Below, piece by piece: positions 5,345 through 5,477 of a stretch of 5,477 nt of DNA; the stretch's first letter is position 1; every line of letters begins with the position of its first letter. The DNA is from Nostoc sp. GT001. Lineage in GTDB: Bacteria; Cyanobacteriota; Cyanobacteriia; Cyanobacteriales; Nostocaceae. The position numbers and the translations under genes are program-made. The DNA is taken from NCBI RefSeq assembly GCF_030382115.1, contig NZ_JAUDRJ010000003.1, positions 5,895,221 to 5,900,697 on the forward strand. Direction: 5' to 3'. The notes beneath the pieces are model-generated. The model saw nothing but the letters and a program-made list of their open reading frames with translations, was not told the origin of the DNA and ran no database searches.

Positions 5345-5399
5345 AAAAGGTTAAAGGTTAAAGGGAAAAGGAATAAATTTAATCTTTCCCCTTTTCCCC
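5341..5399. repeat. Purine/pyrimidine foldback GGGGAAAAGG / CCTTTTCCCC
   Basis: Perfect 10-bp arms at 5341-5350 and 5390-5399 bracket a 39-bp AT-rich centre that itself holds heptads GGTTAAA, GGTTAAA, GGGAAAA (5349-5369). The plus strand is nearly all purine on the left and pyrimidine on the right. It could form a cruciform or a hairpin in the cobQ leader, or act as a terminator for an upstream gene outside the window. Confidence 0.5.
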
Positions 5400-5470
5400 T
5401 TACCCCTTTCCCTTTCCCCATGCCCAATGCCCAATGCCCAATGCCCCATGCCCAATGCCCCATGCCCAAT
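5394..5470 (+). repeat. STRR heptad array, eleven units
   Basis: Eleven 7-bp units run in a single register. They begin as TTCCCCT, TACCCCT, TTCCCTT, TCCCCAT and continue as GCCCAAT (five copies) alternating with GCCCCAT (two copies). Within this the unit ATGCCC(A/C) repeats seven times at 5420-5468. This is the short tandemly repeated repetitive (STRR) class of heterocystous cyanobacteria. The last bases, ACTTCGA, may begin another dispersed repeat cut by the window edge. Confidence 0.88.
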
Positions 5471-5477
5471 ACTTCGA

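Noticed and set aside
5272..5469. 65-residue minus-strand frame rich in MGHWAWG-like repeats
   Set aside because: It is a translation of the 7-bp array and purine tract, not a repeat protein; no ribosome binding site or non-repeat domain.

Overview
The window looks like the chromosome of a filamentous, heterocyst-forming-type cyanobacterium (Nostoc, Anabaena or a relative). Three things support this. There are six copies of the cyanobacterial HIP1 octamer GCGATCGC (993, 1782, 2693, 3181, 4051, 4642), where chance would give about 0.1. There is a plant-type zeta-carotene desaturase. The intergenic spaces are filled with 7-bp tandem repeats (STRR) and short dispersed palindromes of the kind known from Nostocales. 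The genus is an inference; no rRNA or tRNA is present.

Layout, left to right. Positions 1-160 hold no gene, only AT-rich DNA with one short palindrome. A 58-residue ribbon-helix-helix (CopG-like) protein lies at 161-337 (+) with no toxin partner beside it. Positions 338-614 are non-coding and carry palindromes, ending in the ribosome binding site of zds. The plus-strand pair zds (crtQ, 615-2054) and an SRPBCC/START-fold protein (2097-2540) are separated by 42 bp containing a 9-bp tandem repeat that overlaps the second gene's ribosome binding site. A stem-loop follows at 2557-2595. From there every gene is on the minus strand. In transcription order, right to left, these are cobQ (cobyric acid synthase, 5251-3767), a 78-residue [2Fe-2S] protein (3554-3318), and a hicA-hicB toxin-antitoxin pair (3163-2951 and 2958-2740, overlapping by 8 nt).

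The 212 bp between cobQ and the [2Fe-2S] gene is almost entirely a composite repeat with imperfect inverted heptad ends (3576-3751). The right edge of the window, upstream of cobQ, is another repeat field. It has a purine-rich/pyrimidine-rich foldback and eleven 7-bp units in one register (5394-5470).

Functionally, zds supplies the second desaturation stage of cis-lycopene synthesis, and the SRPBCC protein may be a lipid- or carotenoid-binding helper (inference from position and fold only). cobQ belongs to the corrinoid pathway. The small [2Fe-2S] protein could be an electron carrier, but its partner is unknown. hicAB is a stand-alone TA module. I found no complete new defence or mobile system. 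The most unusual items are the [2Fe-2S] protein with a molybdenum-hydroxylase-like cysteine spacing but no second domain, the MITE-like composite repeat, the drifting heptad array, and the zds-SRPBCC linkage.
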